Assembly: GCF_010645065.1 (NCBI RefSeq)
Contig: NZ_JAADZW010000008.1
Location: 1-64,000, forward strand
Direction of reading: 5' to 3'
DNA from: Flavobacterium fluviatile
GTDB taxonomy: Bacteria; Bacteroidota; Bacteroidia; Flavobacteriales; Flavobacteriaceae
DNA: 64,000 nt
In this document: one piece after another, positions 17,175 through 25,224 of the stretch
Layout of the letters: the number at the start of each line of letters is the position of its first letter
Position numbering within the stretch: position 1 is the first letter of the stretch
Notes under the pieces: generated by a model
What the model was told of the DNA's origin: nothing
What the model saw: only the letters and a program-made list of their open reading frames with translations
The model's database searches: none
Made by a program: the position numbers and the translations under genes

Positions 17175-18635
17175 TTATTTAAACGGAATATTTTCCAGAA
17201 TTTCCAAAATAAATTTCCAATACTTCTGAGCTGATGAAATACTTGCACGCTCATCAGGAGAATGAGCACCGTGAATTGTTGGCCCAAAAGAAATCATATC
17301 CATATCAGGATAATTAGTTCCGAGAATACCGCATTCCAAACCAGCGTGACAAGCTACGACTTTTGGCTTTTCACCATTTTGTTTTTCGTAAATATCTTTT
17401 AACACTTCTAATATTTCCGAATTTACATTTGGATTCCAGCCCGGATAAGCCCCTGAAAACTCGACTTCGCAACCTACTAATTCAAAAACAGAACGCAAAG
17501 AATTGGCCAAATCAAATTTGGATGATTCAACAGAAGAACGGGTTAAACATCCCACCAAAATTTCTCCGTCTTTGATAACTACTCGGGCAATATTATTTGA
17601 AGTTTCAACTAAATCAGCCATATCAGCGCTCATTCTGTAAACACCGTTGTGAGCAGCATAAATAGCTCTTACAATTCCTTCCTGAACACCTAAATCCATT
17701 ACTTTTTCAGGTAAATCTCCTTTTACAATCTCAATGGACAAATTGGGTTCAGTTGTTTTATATTCAGCTTTAATATCGTTGATGATTTCCTGCATATCAA
17801 AAATATAGGCCTCATCAAACATTTCAGAAATAATCACTTTTGTAACACTTTCCCTCGGAATTGCATTTCGCAAACTTCCTCCGTTGATTTCAGCAATCTG
17901 GAGTCCAAAGTTTTCAAAAGCATCAAACAACAAACGGTTCATAATTTTGTTGGCATTCCCTAAACCTTTATGAATATCCATTCCTGAATGTCCGCCATTC
18001 AATCCTTTTACGGTAATGGTATAACCAACTGAACCTTCCGGAACTTCTTCTTCATGATACGTTCTTGTAGCCGTAACATCGATTCCTCCTGCACAGCCAA
18101 TATCAATTTCATCATCTTCTTCCGTATCCAGATTCAATAAAATCTGACCTTGCAAAATTCCGCCCTTCAAATTTAAAGCACCTGTCATTCCGGTTTCTTC
18201 ATCAATTGTAAACAAAGCTTCAATTGCAGGATGCGGAATATCTTTGCTTTCCAGAATAGCCATAATTGTAGCTACTCCTAGCCCGTTGTCAGCCCCAAGA
18301 GTTGTTCCTCTCGCACGTACCCAGTCACCATCCACGTACATATCAATGCCCTGAGTGTCAAAATCAAAAACTGTATCTGCGTTTTTTTGGTGCACCATAT
18401 CGAGATGCCCCTGCATTACGATATTTTTACGGTTTTCCATCCCCGGAGTGGCTGGCTTTCTGATGATTACATTTCTAATTTCATCTTCGAAAGTTTCCAA
18501 ACCTAAGCTGTTTCCAAAGTTTTTCATAAACTCAATTACACGTTCTTCTTTTTTTGAAGGGCGCGGAACGGCATTTAAATCTGCAAATTTGTTCCAAAGT
18601 GCTTTTGGTTCCAGATTTCTTATTTCCTGACTCAT
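17175..18635 (-). CDS. pepD: Aminoacyl-histidine dipeptidase (Xaa-His dipeptidase)
   Basis: A 486-residue M20-family zinc peptidase that cleaves dipeptides such as carnosine. Metal-site segments are visible: QGHLDMVH (His and catalytic Asp), GADNGLGVA (bridging Asp), TIDEETGMTGA (catalytic and metal Glu), LDTEEDDEIDIGCAGG, NGGHSGMDIHKG, CHAGLECGI and FGPTIHGAHSPDER (last His). The dimerisation domain sits in the middle. I start at the ATG at 18635 (MSQEIRNLEPKALW), the family N-terminus. The in-frame ATG 36 bp further upstream adds a lysine-rich stretch that the family lacks. Confidence 0.94.
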   Translation of the reverse strand: MSQEIRNLEPKALWNKFADLNAVPRPSKKEERVIEFMKNFGNSLGLETFEDEIRNVIIRKPATPGMENRKNIVMQGHLDMVHQKNADTVFDFDTQGIDMYVDGDWVRARGTTLGADNGLGVATIMAILESKDIPHPAIEALFTIDEETGMTGALNLKGGILQGQILLNLDTEEDDEIDIGCAGGIDVTATRTYHEEEVPEGSVGYTITVKGLNGGHSGMDIHKGLGNANKIMNRLLFDAFENFGLQIAEINGGSLRNAIPRESVTKVIISEMFDEAYIFDMQEIINDIKAEYKTTEPNLSIEIVKGDLPEKVMDLGVQEGIVRAIYAAHNGVYRMSADMADLVETSNNIARVVIKDGEILVGCLTRSSVESSKFDLANSLRSVFELVGCEVEFSGAYPGWNPNVNSEILEVLKDIYEKQNGEKPKVVACHAGLECGILGTNYPDMDMISFGPTIHGAHSPDERASISSAQKYWKFILEILENIPFK

Positions 18636-18744
18636 ATATTTTGTTTGATGTTTAACAATTAAGAGCTCCAAAGTTACAAAGTTTAAATTCTTTTTCGATA
18701 CTAATTAATATTGTATTTATATTTACATATCCAAAAAACATACA

Positions 18745-19806
18745 GTGAAATCAAAATACATCTTACCTTTATTTCTTTTAATTCAGATCATCTTTTTGAA
18801 AATCCTGCCTTTCTTTCCGGATTTTGTTGAAGGAGCTTACAGCAACAATTTTTACATTAGAATTTCAAATTTCCTGAGAACGGCTTTAGGCAAAATTCCG
18901 TTTTCTGTTGGCGATTGTATTTATGCTATTTTAATTATTTCAATAGTGAGCTGGTTTTGGAAAATCAGAAAAACCTGGAAGACAGACTGGAAGGATAATC
19001 TTCTTACAATCTTAGGCAAAGTTTCTGTTTTCTACTTTTTTTTCCATCTTCTTTGGGCATTTAATTATTACCGTGAACCACTTTTTCAGAAAATGGAAAT
19101 TAAAAAAGAATATACAGATACTGAATTGCTGGCTTTCACTAAAAGATTAATCGTCAAAACGAATGAGATTCAGCTACAGCTTACCAAAAATGAGAGTTCA
19201 AAAGTGATTTTTCCCTATACGCAGAAAGAAGTTTTTCAGATGAATCTGAACGGTTACAATAATCTGGCTAAAGAATATCCCTATTTTAAATACAAAACAC
19301 TGAGTGTTAAAAAATCATTGTTCAGTATTCCTCTGACTTACATGGGGTTTGGCGGTTATCTTAATCCGTTTACCAATGAAGCCCAGGTAAATGATTTGCT
19401 GCCTATGTATAATTTTCCTTTGACTAGTGCGCATGAAATGGCACATCAAATGGGTTTTGCGAGCGAGAGCGAATGTAATTTTATTGGCGTTCTGGCATCT
19501 GTAAAAAATGATAATTTGTACTACCAATATTCCGGATACAGTTTTGCCCTGCGTTATTGTCTTGGAATCTGGCAATATAAAAACGAGAAGATTTTCGAAA
19601 AGTTAAAAAAGCAAACTCACACCGGAATTTTAAAAAATTATCAGGAAAGCCACGATTTCTGGAAAAAATATGACACTTTTATAGATGAAGGTTTTCATAT
19701 ATTTTATGATAATTTTCTAAAAACAAACAATCAAAAAGACGGTATGGAAAGTTACAGCAAATTCATTGACCTGATGGTCAATTATTATAAAACCAGGTCT
19801 TTGTGA
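18745..19806 (+). CDS. DUF3810 membrane protein with HEMAH metalloprotease-like motif
   Basis: A 353-residue protein starting at GTG. Three hydrophobic segments (about 5-22, 45-66, 85-105) are followed by a soluble part. The latter has SAHEMAHQMGFASESE, with HEMAH at 230-234 and an acidic ESE ten residues later. This is the arrangement of gluzincin-like zinc peptidases, and DUF3810 members keep it. Peptidase activity is inferred, not demonstrated. The gene stands alone, followed by a region holding a putative structured RNA. Confidence 0.85.
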   Translation: MKSKYILPLFLLIQIIFLKILPFFPDFVEGAYSNNFYIRISNFLRTALGKIPFSVGDCIYAILIISIVSWFWKIRKTWKTDWKDNLLTILGKVSVFYFFFHLLWAFNYYREPLFQKMEIKKEYTDTELLAFTKRLIVKTNEIQLQLTKNESSKVIFPYTQKEVFQMNLNGYNNLAKEYPYFKYKTLSVKKSLFSIPLTYMGFGGYLNPFTNEAQVNDLLPMYNFPLTSAHEMAHQMGFASESECNFIGVLASVKNDNLYYQYSGYSFALRYCLGIWQYKNEKIFEKLKKQTHTGILKNYQESHDFWKKYDTFIDEGFHIFYDNFLKTNNQKDGMESYSKFIDLMVNYYKTRSL

Positions 19807-19903
19807 ATTGAGAGTTGTATTTTAGCAAGAATTCATCGCATTATCTACCGGTTAAAACAGCTGCTTTTTTTATGATGGCAAAAAAACACAATATTCCCTT
19901 TTT

Positions 19904-19980
19904 AGCCCCGATTGCAGTGGAAATCCTTAAGCCCCGGGGTTCGGGGTTTAAGATTGCAGCGAAAAGCGGGAGGGTTTTTA
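19904..19980 (+). ncRNA. Candidate structured RNA or recurrent intergenic element
   Basis: A GC-rich island in AT-rich spacer. An 11-bp stem (CTTAAGCCCCG 19926-19936 with CGGGGTTTAAG 19942-19952, 5-nt loop) is flanked on both sides by a near-identical 15-nt motif: GATTGCAGTGGAAAT at 19910-19924 and GATTGCAGCGAAAAG at 19952-19966. CCCG (19907-19910) can pair with CGGG (19967-19970) as an outer helix. This looks like a helix with an A/G-rich internal loop, not a simple terminator. The two ORFs that cross it look like chance. I recall similar intergenic sequences in flavobacterial genomes but cannot verify that here. Strand is uncertain. Confidence 0.5.
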
Positions 19981-20068
19981 CTAAAAGTGCCTCATTTTTC
20001 TGCTTCAAAAAAATAATAATTTCAGTTGAAGTATGTAACAAAATAAACAGCAGCACTACTAATATGCT

Positions 20069-20563
20069 ATGAGCGAAAACCTAGAACAGTCTTTTGTTGT
20101 GCAATTGCAGGCAAACCAGAATATAATCCACAAGATTTGTAGATTGTATACTGCCGGCGAGGATGCACATAAAGACCTGTTTCAGGAAATTACCATTCAG
20201 CTCTGGAAGGCATATCCAAAATTTAGGGGCGACAGCAAATTTTCGACCTGGGCTTATCGCGTTGCCTTAAATACTGCCATAACACTATACCGAAAAACCA
20301 AGCGATCTGTATCTACTGTAGAATATGAAAACCACCAGCATTTTGTAAAAGATGTTGATTATAATTATGAAGAAGAAGAGCAGATTAAATTGATGTATAA
20401 AGCTGTTTATCAATTAAACGATATCGAAAAAGCATTGGTTTTTATGTATCTGGAAGATAAGGATTATCAGGAAATAGCCGAAACTTTGGGAATCAGTGAA
20501 GTGAATGCGCGAGTGAAAATGAACCGAATTAAAGGGAAACTTAAAAAAATATTAAATCCTTAA
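20069..20563 (+). CDS. ECF-type RNA polymerase sigma factor
   Basis: A 164-residue sigma-70 family protein. Region 2 spans about 20-80, with LFQEITIQLWKAYPKFRGDSKFSTWAYRVALNTAITLYRK as the -10 recognition and melting helix. Region 4 spans about 108-160, ending in YQEIAETLGISEVNARVKMNRIKGKLKKIL, the -35 binding helix-turn-helix. It is followed 9 bp later by a membrane protein gene that may be its regulator, although no classical anti-sigma zinc finger is present there. Confidence 0.93.
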   Translation: MSENLEQSFVVQLQANQNIIHKICRLYTAGEDAHKDLFQEITIQLWKAYPKFRGDSKFSTWAYRVALNTAITLYRKTKRSVSTVEYENHQHFVKDVDYNYEEEEQIKLMYKAVYQLNDIEKALVFMYLEDKDYQEIAETLGISEVNARVKMNRIKGKLKKILNP

Positions 20564-20572
20564 AATACCACC

Positions 20573-21205
20573 ATGAAAGAACTGGATTTATTAAAAAAAG
20601 ACTGGAAAAAGAATGCTAATTCTTTTGCACAAATTTCAGAAGTTGAAATTTATAATATGATTCATAGAAAATCATCTTCGATTGTAAAATGGATTTTAAT
20701 TATAAGTATTCTGGAAATTTCGTTCTGGACTTTTTCGAATATATTTATTAATACTGATGATGTTTTACAAAAAATAAATCATCCTGAGATTGTGTTTGCA
20801 TTAGAATTTCTAACCTACTTCAACTATGTAGTAGTACTTATTTTTGTATGGATTTTTTATAAAAACTACAGGACAATTTCGACCACAGTTGCTACCAAAT
20901 TACTAATGAGCGCCATTTTGAAAACCCGAAAAACAGTACAGTACTATGTATGGTATAATTTGGGCATGATATTAATAACAACGATACTGAGCATTTTTGC
21001 AGCCTTTGTTTACAATCCAGACATGGCATTTTTAAAAGAAAAAATAGCAGGAAACGGAAAAGCAATGTTTGTAACTGTCACTATTTTAATTGTCGTAATA
21101 TTAGGATTTCTGGGGATTTTCTGGTGCTTTTACAGATTACTTTACGGGACATTACTCCGCAGGTTATATGCTAACTACCAAGAGTTAAAGAAGATAGATT
21201 TCTAA
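20573..21205 (+). CDS. Four-helix membrane protein, partner of the sigma factor
   Basis: A 210-residue protein with a cytoplasmic N-terminus (MKELDLLKKDWKKNAN..., an amphipathic helix) and four hydrophobic helices near 37-58, 75-97, 125-147 and 160-185. It starts 9 bp after the ECF sigma gene, so the two form an operon. This arrangement (soluble N-terminal helix plus membrane helices) is compatible with an anti-sigma role, but no ZAS motif (HxxxCxxC) is visible. Function therefore rests on context alone. Confidence 0.7.
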   Translation: MKELDLLKKDWKKNANSFAQISEVEIYNMIHRKSSSIVKWILIISILEISFWTFSNIFINTDDVLQKINHPEIVFALEFLTYFNYVVVLIFVWIFYKNYRTISTTVATKLLMSAILKTRKTVQYYVWYNLGMILITTILSIFAAFVYNPDMAFLKEKIAGNGKAMFVTVTILIVVILGFLGIFWCFYRLLYGTLLRRLYANYQELKKIDF

Positions 21206-21226
21206 GAAGATAAAAATCAACTAAAA

Positions 21227-21250
21227 TTCAAGGCGCTGCCTTGAAGGTTT
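21227..21250. terminator. Hairpin between convergent genes
   Basis: Perfect 8-bp stem TTCAAGGC / GCCTTGAA with loop GCT, in the 53-bp gap between the sigma-partner gene and the acyltransferase gene. The T tract is weak. Confidence 0.5.
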
Positions 21251-21258
21251 TCACAAAT

Positions 21259-22089
21259 CTAATTTTCATTTTCTGGAGCTTTGTAGCTCCATCTTCTCAT
21301 TTCATTAAGCTCTTCTTCAGCTTTGATTTCTTCTGCCGGAATAACTTTTAAAAATGATGGGTGCTGTTCTATTGCATATTCAACTTTTTCAACAATCTCT
21401 TCTATGGTATCATTTTCATAATCGACATCCAGAGGTTCTTTGATGATAAACGATTGCAGGATATTTTTCTTTTTCATCCGCAACCCCTTTTTATCAAACG
21501 AACGGCGAAAACCGTCAATAACAATTGGAATAACAATTGGTTTGTGCTGTTTGATGATATGGGCAGTACCTTTTCGAACTGGCTTAAATGATTTTGTTGT
21601 GCCTTGGGGAAACGTAATGACCCAGCCGTCATTAAGGGCAATTTTGATGTTTTCAGTGTCGTTTGGGTTAACATCTCGTTTTTCAGTCACGTCAACGCCT
21701 TTTGTACGCCATGTTCTCTCTACAGTGATTGCTCCAACGTATGCCAGAATTCTTGGCAGCAAACCAGCCTGCATTGTTTCTTTAGCAGCAACATAATAAA
21801 TATTCATTTTAGGCTGCCATAAGTAGCCAATGTTTTTAATAGTATCCTGACGACCACTTAAACTTGCATTAAATACATGAAACATTGCTACCACATCAGC
21901 GAAATAGGTCTGATGATTGGATATAAACAAAACATTGGTATCCGGCAGCGTTTTAATGATTTCAGATCCCTCAATCTGTAATTCGTTAAAACCTCTATAT
22001 CTTCTGTGTGTAATGGCACCCAAAATGCGGATGAGCCATTTTTTGATGAATAATATATGTCCGAAAGGATTTCGTTTAAACAATCCCAT
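21259..22089 (-). CDS. 1-acyl-sn-glycerol-3-phosphate acyltransferase (PlsC-like)
   Basis: A 276-residue lysophospholipid acyltransferase-family protein of the membrane-associated glycerolipid pathway. The acceptor/catalytic region reads SNHQTYFADVVAMFHVF. Between the His and Asp there are five residues, where most PlsC enzymes have four. The phosphate-binding block is FPQGTTKSFKPVRKGTA, equivalent to FPEGTRS. The C-terminal 60 residues are charged and helical. The substrate could be lyso-ornithine or other lyso-lipids rather than LPA. Confidence 0.87.
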   Translation of the reverse strand: MGLFKRNPFGHILFIKKWLIRILGAITHRRYRGFNELQIEGSEIIKTLPDTNVLFISNHQTYFADVVAMFHVFNASLSGRQDTIKNIGYLWQPKMNIYYVAAKETMQAGLLPRILAYVGAITVERTWRTKGVDVTEKRDVNPNDTENIKIALNDGWVITFPQGTTKSFKPVRKGTAHIIKQHKPIVIPIVIDGFRRSFDKKGLRMKKKNILQSFIIKEPLDVDYENDTIEEIVEKVEYAIEQHPSFLKVIPAEEIKAEEELNEMRRWSYKAPENEN

Positions 22090-22215
22090 AGCAGTGAATT
22101 ATGTAGTTTTTGTCAGGTCGCAAACATACAAAAATTATTTTTTGGGCAATCATCATAAACAATTCCACAAATAAACAGTTATTGCAATGAATATCAAATC
22201 ATTAAATTTACGTTT

Positions 22216-22866
22216 TTAAATCTTTTCTTCAAAAGTAATTTTCAAAACTTCTCTTAATTCACTTAAAATCATCGCTGTTGCACCCCAAACTACATGATTC
22301 TGGATATTAAAAGCCGGAACCGAAATATTTGTAGCATAAGAAGTTGACAAGGTGGCTTCAATTATAATTTCATCGCTTAAAAAAACAGACAGTGGAAGTT
22401 CAATAATATCAGCAACTTCCCTTACATCGGGATAAAATGATAATTCCTGCAATGAAATTCCCAAAAATGGATATACCGAAAAATTACTTGGCGGAATATA
22501 CACTGATGTAAATGGTTTTATAATCTTTATTTTTTCAGATGAAATTCCAATTTCTTCCTGTGTTTCCCGCATAGCCGTTTCCTGAAAATCCGCATCTGAA
22601 ATTTCATACTTTCCGCCCGGAAAAGCAATTTGAGAAGAATGCACGCCGTTATAAGCATTACGCACAATTAAAACTAAATGTGTTTGATTGTTTTTAGGAT
22701 AAAGCAGCATCATGACTGCCGCAATTCTAGGGATTTTAGTTGACAAATCAAGGTTTTTCATTAACTGAATCCTTTCTGCAGGTGCCATTTTTACATGTGC
22801 TTTCTCAGCCGGCAGTTCTACCGGAATTAAATTAGGAACATGTTGTAAAAAATCCTGAAAATTCAT
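22216..22866 (-). CDS. Nudix hydrolase, CoA pyrophosphatase type
   Basis: A 216-residue Nudix protein. The Nudix box is FPGGKYEISDADFQETAMRE followed by TQEEIG. It matches the CoA-pyrophosphatase (NudL) subgroup, which has GGK.(x)..DAD and an upstream region like LLLYPKNNQTHLVLIVR. The reaction would be hydrolysis of CoA or its derivatives to 4'-phosphopantetheine and 3',5'-ADP. I start at ATG 22866 (MNFQDFLQHV); the upstream in-frame TTG adds only two residues. Confidence 0.9.
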   Translation of the reverse strand: MNFQDFLQHVPNLIPVELPAEKAHVKMAPAERIQLMKNLDLSTKIPRIAAVMMLLYPKNNQTHLVLIVRNAYNGVHSSQIAFPGGKYEISDADFQETAMRETQEEIGISSEKIKIIKPFTSVYIPPSNFSVYPFLGISLQELSFYPDVREVADIIELPLSVFLSDEIIIEATLSTSYATNISVPAFNIQNHVVWGATAMILSELREVLKITFEEKI

Positions 22867-22961
22867 AATCAAAGCTTATTTTTGTATTTTTCAAATTAGA
22901 AAATATAAATATAGTCCAGAAAACGCGGTTGCACAAGTTTTCTATAATCTAACCCCTGAAA

Positions 22962-23393
22962 ATGTACAGCAGAGAAGAATCACAAAAACTAAAAAGAGAA
23001 TTCTGGGTGGCTTTTGCCGAAAAATATCCAAGAAAATGGGTGCTTTACGATACTAAAATCAAAGACTTTTCTTTTAAATTTTATTTAGATAATAAAAAAG
23101 CGCAGGTTTTAATTGATATTGAACACCGAAGCGATGAGAAACGAATGGCCTATTTTGAAAAATTAGAAGCACTGAAAAATATCTTAGAAGAAGAGTTTAT
23201 TCGTGATTTGGTTTTTGAAAAAAATTATACCCTCGAAAGCGGTAAAACGATCAGCCGGATTTGGGTTGAAAAACCTGGAGTTGGCTTCAGCAACCGAAAC
23301 AATTGGGATGCTATTTTTGATTTCTTTTTCGAAAAAATGAATGCTCTGGAAATGTTTTATCTGGAGTATGATGAGTTTATTAAGGATATTTAA
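22962..23393 (+). CDS. DUF4268 domain protein
   Basis: A 143-residue soluble protein. Its sequence (REFWVAFAEKYPRKWVLYDTKIKDFSFKFYLDNKKAQVLIDIEHRSDEKR ... SRIWVEKPGVGFSNRNNWDAIFDFFFEKM, quoted in two parts from the ends) matches DUF4268 over its whole length. That domain occurs alone, as here, or at the C-terminus of restriction-type or DNA-associated proteins. No catalytic residues are known to me. The gene is monocistronic, divergent from the Nudix gene. Confidence 0.8.
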   Translation: MYSREESQKLKREFWVAFAEKYPRKWVLYDTKIKDFSFKFYLDNKKAQVLIDIEHRSDEKRMAYFEKLEALKNILEEEFIRDLVFEKNYTLESGKTISRIWVEKPGVGFSNRNNWDAIFDFFFEKMNALEMFYLEYDEFIKDI

Positions 23394-23421
23394 CAGGCTA
23401 CAGGGAATATTTTTTTTGCAC

Positions 23422-23754
23422 CTAAGTTAAATCTTGTTTCTCTAAATCTTTTACCTGCTTATAAAATATCAGTAGTTGTTTGTTAAGCTTTCTAAACCGG
23501 TAGATTCCTATCAGTAATGCAATACCTGATAATAAAAAAGCAACATAACCCAAAAAGTTAATTTGATTAAGGTCTTCTAACTGAACCAAAGCTATTCCGC
23601 TCAGCAGCAAATAAAAAGAAGACCTTATATAAGACAACAAGGTTCTCTCGTTCGCTAATTTTGTTCTTTCCAGAGACAAGTAATCCCGCAAAATAATCTT
23701 TTCTGTATTTTGAAATTCTGATGAGAAATTTAAAAAATTTTTTAAGTCTGACAT
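23422..23754 (-). CDS. DUF202 family membrane protein
   Basis: A 110-residue protein. The first half is cytoplasmic and ends in the DUF202 signature RDYLSLERTKLANERTLLSYIRSSFYLLLSG. Two hydrophobic helices follow (about 49-66 and 70-90) with a short basic tail. Family members such as YidH are inner-membrane proteins of unknown function. The gene is convergent with the DUF4268 gene. Confidence 0.87.
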   Translation of the reverse strand: MSDLKNFLNFSSEFQNTEKIILRDYLSLERTKLANERTLLSYIRSSFYLLLSGIALVQLEDLNQINFLGYVAFLLSGIALLIGIYRFRKLNKQLLIFYKQVKDLEKQDLT

Positions 23755-23839
23755 ACTAAAGGGTCTTTATTTATTTTTTAAAGAGATTTAAATATTGCCC
23801 CACATTTTCATCAATTATTTTGAGATAAAACCTGACTAT

Positions 23840-24250
23840 TTACACATTAAAAATATTATACACAATAATGTGTTTATCATAATTAATATATAATTGCTTA
23901 CGGTAATCCTGTTTTTTGCGGGTAATAATCGAAACTTTGCAGTCAATGCCACTATTGTCTTTACAAACAAATGAATAGACAATATCAGTATCATTTTCTT
24001 CACGCTCGATATATTCAGTAATGTTAAAGAGCTGTATTTCCTGAGAATACACCACAATCCGATGCTTTTCTGTATCTAATACAACAGAAAGATTAACCAG
24101 GTCAAGGTTTGACCATTCGCCCCATTTTCCTTTATCGTTTTTTTCCAGAACACTAACGCCTGAAGTCTTAAAACGGTAGGACTGGCTATAGGATTGCTGT
24201 ATTCCGATTCCGAGAAAAAATAGTATTATGTATTTGCGTAGAATAGTCAT
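23840..24250 (-). CDS. Exported hypothetical protein
   Basis: 136 residues from the chosen ATG at 24250, which opens a good signal peptide (MTILRKYIILFFLGIGIQQS, cleaved after YSQ). Longer in-frame starts lie inside the upstream gene. The mature domain is beta-rich (RFKTSGVSVLEKNDKGKWGEW, then LDTEKHRIVVYSQEIQLFNI) and has two cysteines (FVCKDNSGIDCKV). I do not recognise the family. It follows the nitronate monooxygenase gene at short distance and may share its transcript. Confidence 0.7.
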   Translation of the reverse strand: MTILRKYIILFFLGIGIQQSYSQSYRFKTSGVSVLEKNDKGKWGEWSNLDLVNLSVVLDTEKHRIVVYSQEIQLFNITEYIEREENDTDIVYSFVCKDNSGIDCKVSIITRKKQDYRKQLYINYDKHIIVYNIFNV

Positions 24251-24269
24251 AATGTAGTTATAGGGGCTA

Positions 24270-25214
24270 TTAAAACTCAAATTTAGTTTTTTCCTGACAA
24301 GCAGCCTTAAAATCGGCAATCATTTCATTAATTATTTTTTCTGCAGGTAAAATTTCATGAATCAATCCTGCTATTTGTCCTATTTCGAGTTCGCCCTCCT
24401 CAAGATCACCTTCAAGCATTCCTTTTTTTGCCCTTGCTCTTCCTAAAAGTTGTACTAAATCTTCTTTTGATGGACACTTTTTATATAAATCCTGAACATC
24501 CAGATAAAACTTATTTTTAATCAACCGTACAGGAGCTAATTCTTTAAGAGTCAATTGTGTGTCTCCTTCTTTTGTATCAACTATCTTTTTCTTAAAATCA
24601 GGATGTGAAGATGATTCTGTCGATGCTGCAAAACGGCTTCCAACCTGAACTCCGTCTGCACCTAATACCATCACTGCCAGCATTCCTTTTCCGGTTGCGA
24701 TTCCCCCCGCTGCAATAATCGGGATCTGAATTTTTTCTTTTACCATCGGAATCAAAGTCAATGTTGTGGTCTCATCACGACCGTTATGTCCTCCAGCCTC
24801 AAAACCTTCAGCTACAATTGCATCAACTCCGGCTTCTTGTGCCTTTAAAGCAAAAATACTGCTGCTGACCACATGAACAACCGTAATACCTTTTGATTTT
24901 AAAAACGAAGTCCATGTTTTCGGATTTCCAGCCGAAGTAAAGACAATTTTCACCCCTTCCTCAACCACAATATTAATGATTTCTTCAATATTGGGATATA
25001 TCATCGGAATATTGACCCCAAAGGGTTTATTTGTTGCTTTTTTGCATTTCTGAATGTGTTCCCGTAGAACCTCCGGATACATTGAACCTGCTCCAATAAG
25101 TCCTAAGCCACCGGCATTACTTACTGCAGCAGCCAATTTATAGCCACTGTTCCAAATCATTCCTCCCTGAATGATTGGATATTTTATATTAAAAAGCTGC
25201 GTGATTTTATTCAT
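24270..25214 (-). CDS. Nitronate monooxygenase family protein
   Basis: A 314-residue FMN TIM-barrel of the 2-nitropropane-dioxygenase/FabK superfamily. Key segments are YPIIQGGMIWNSGYKLAAAVSNAGGLGLIG (quoted ends; FMN phosphate and N-terminal strand), GVDAIVAEGFEAGGHNGRD (catalytic-loop His), PIIAAGGIATGKGMLAVMVLGADGVQVGSRF (FMN phosphate grip), and a C-terminal helix (GQIAGLIHEILPAEKII). Length and order are normal. The family also includes enoyl-ACP reductase FabK, so nitronate oxidation is not certain. It sits 10 bp downstream of the subtilase gene on the same strand. Confidence 0.88.
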   Translation of the reverse strand: MNKITQLFNIKYPIIQGGMIWNSGYKLAAAVSNAGGLGLIGAGSMYPEVLREHIQKCKKATNKPFGVNIPMIYPNIEEIINIVVEEGVKIVFTSAGNPKTWTSFLKSKGITVVHVVSSSIFALKAQEAGVDAIVAEGFEAGGHNGRDETTTLTLIPMVKEKIQIPIIAAGGIATGKGMLAVMVLGADGVQVGSRFAASTESSSHPDFKKKIVDTKEGDTQLTLKELAPVRLIKNKFYLDVQDLYKKCPSKEDLVQLLGRARAKKGMLEGDLEEGELEIGQIAGLIHEILPAEKIINEMIADFKAACQEKTKFEF

Positions 25215-25224
25215 TCAAAAACTA

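Noticed and set aside
19815..20072. Small coding genes on either strand between DUF3810 and the sigma factor
   Set aside because: Both ORFs cross the structured GC island, have no recognisable protein features and overlap antisense. Chance ORFs are more likely.
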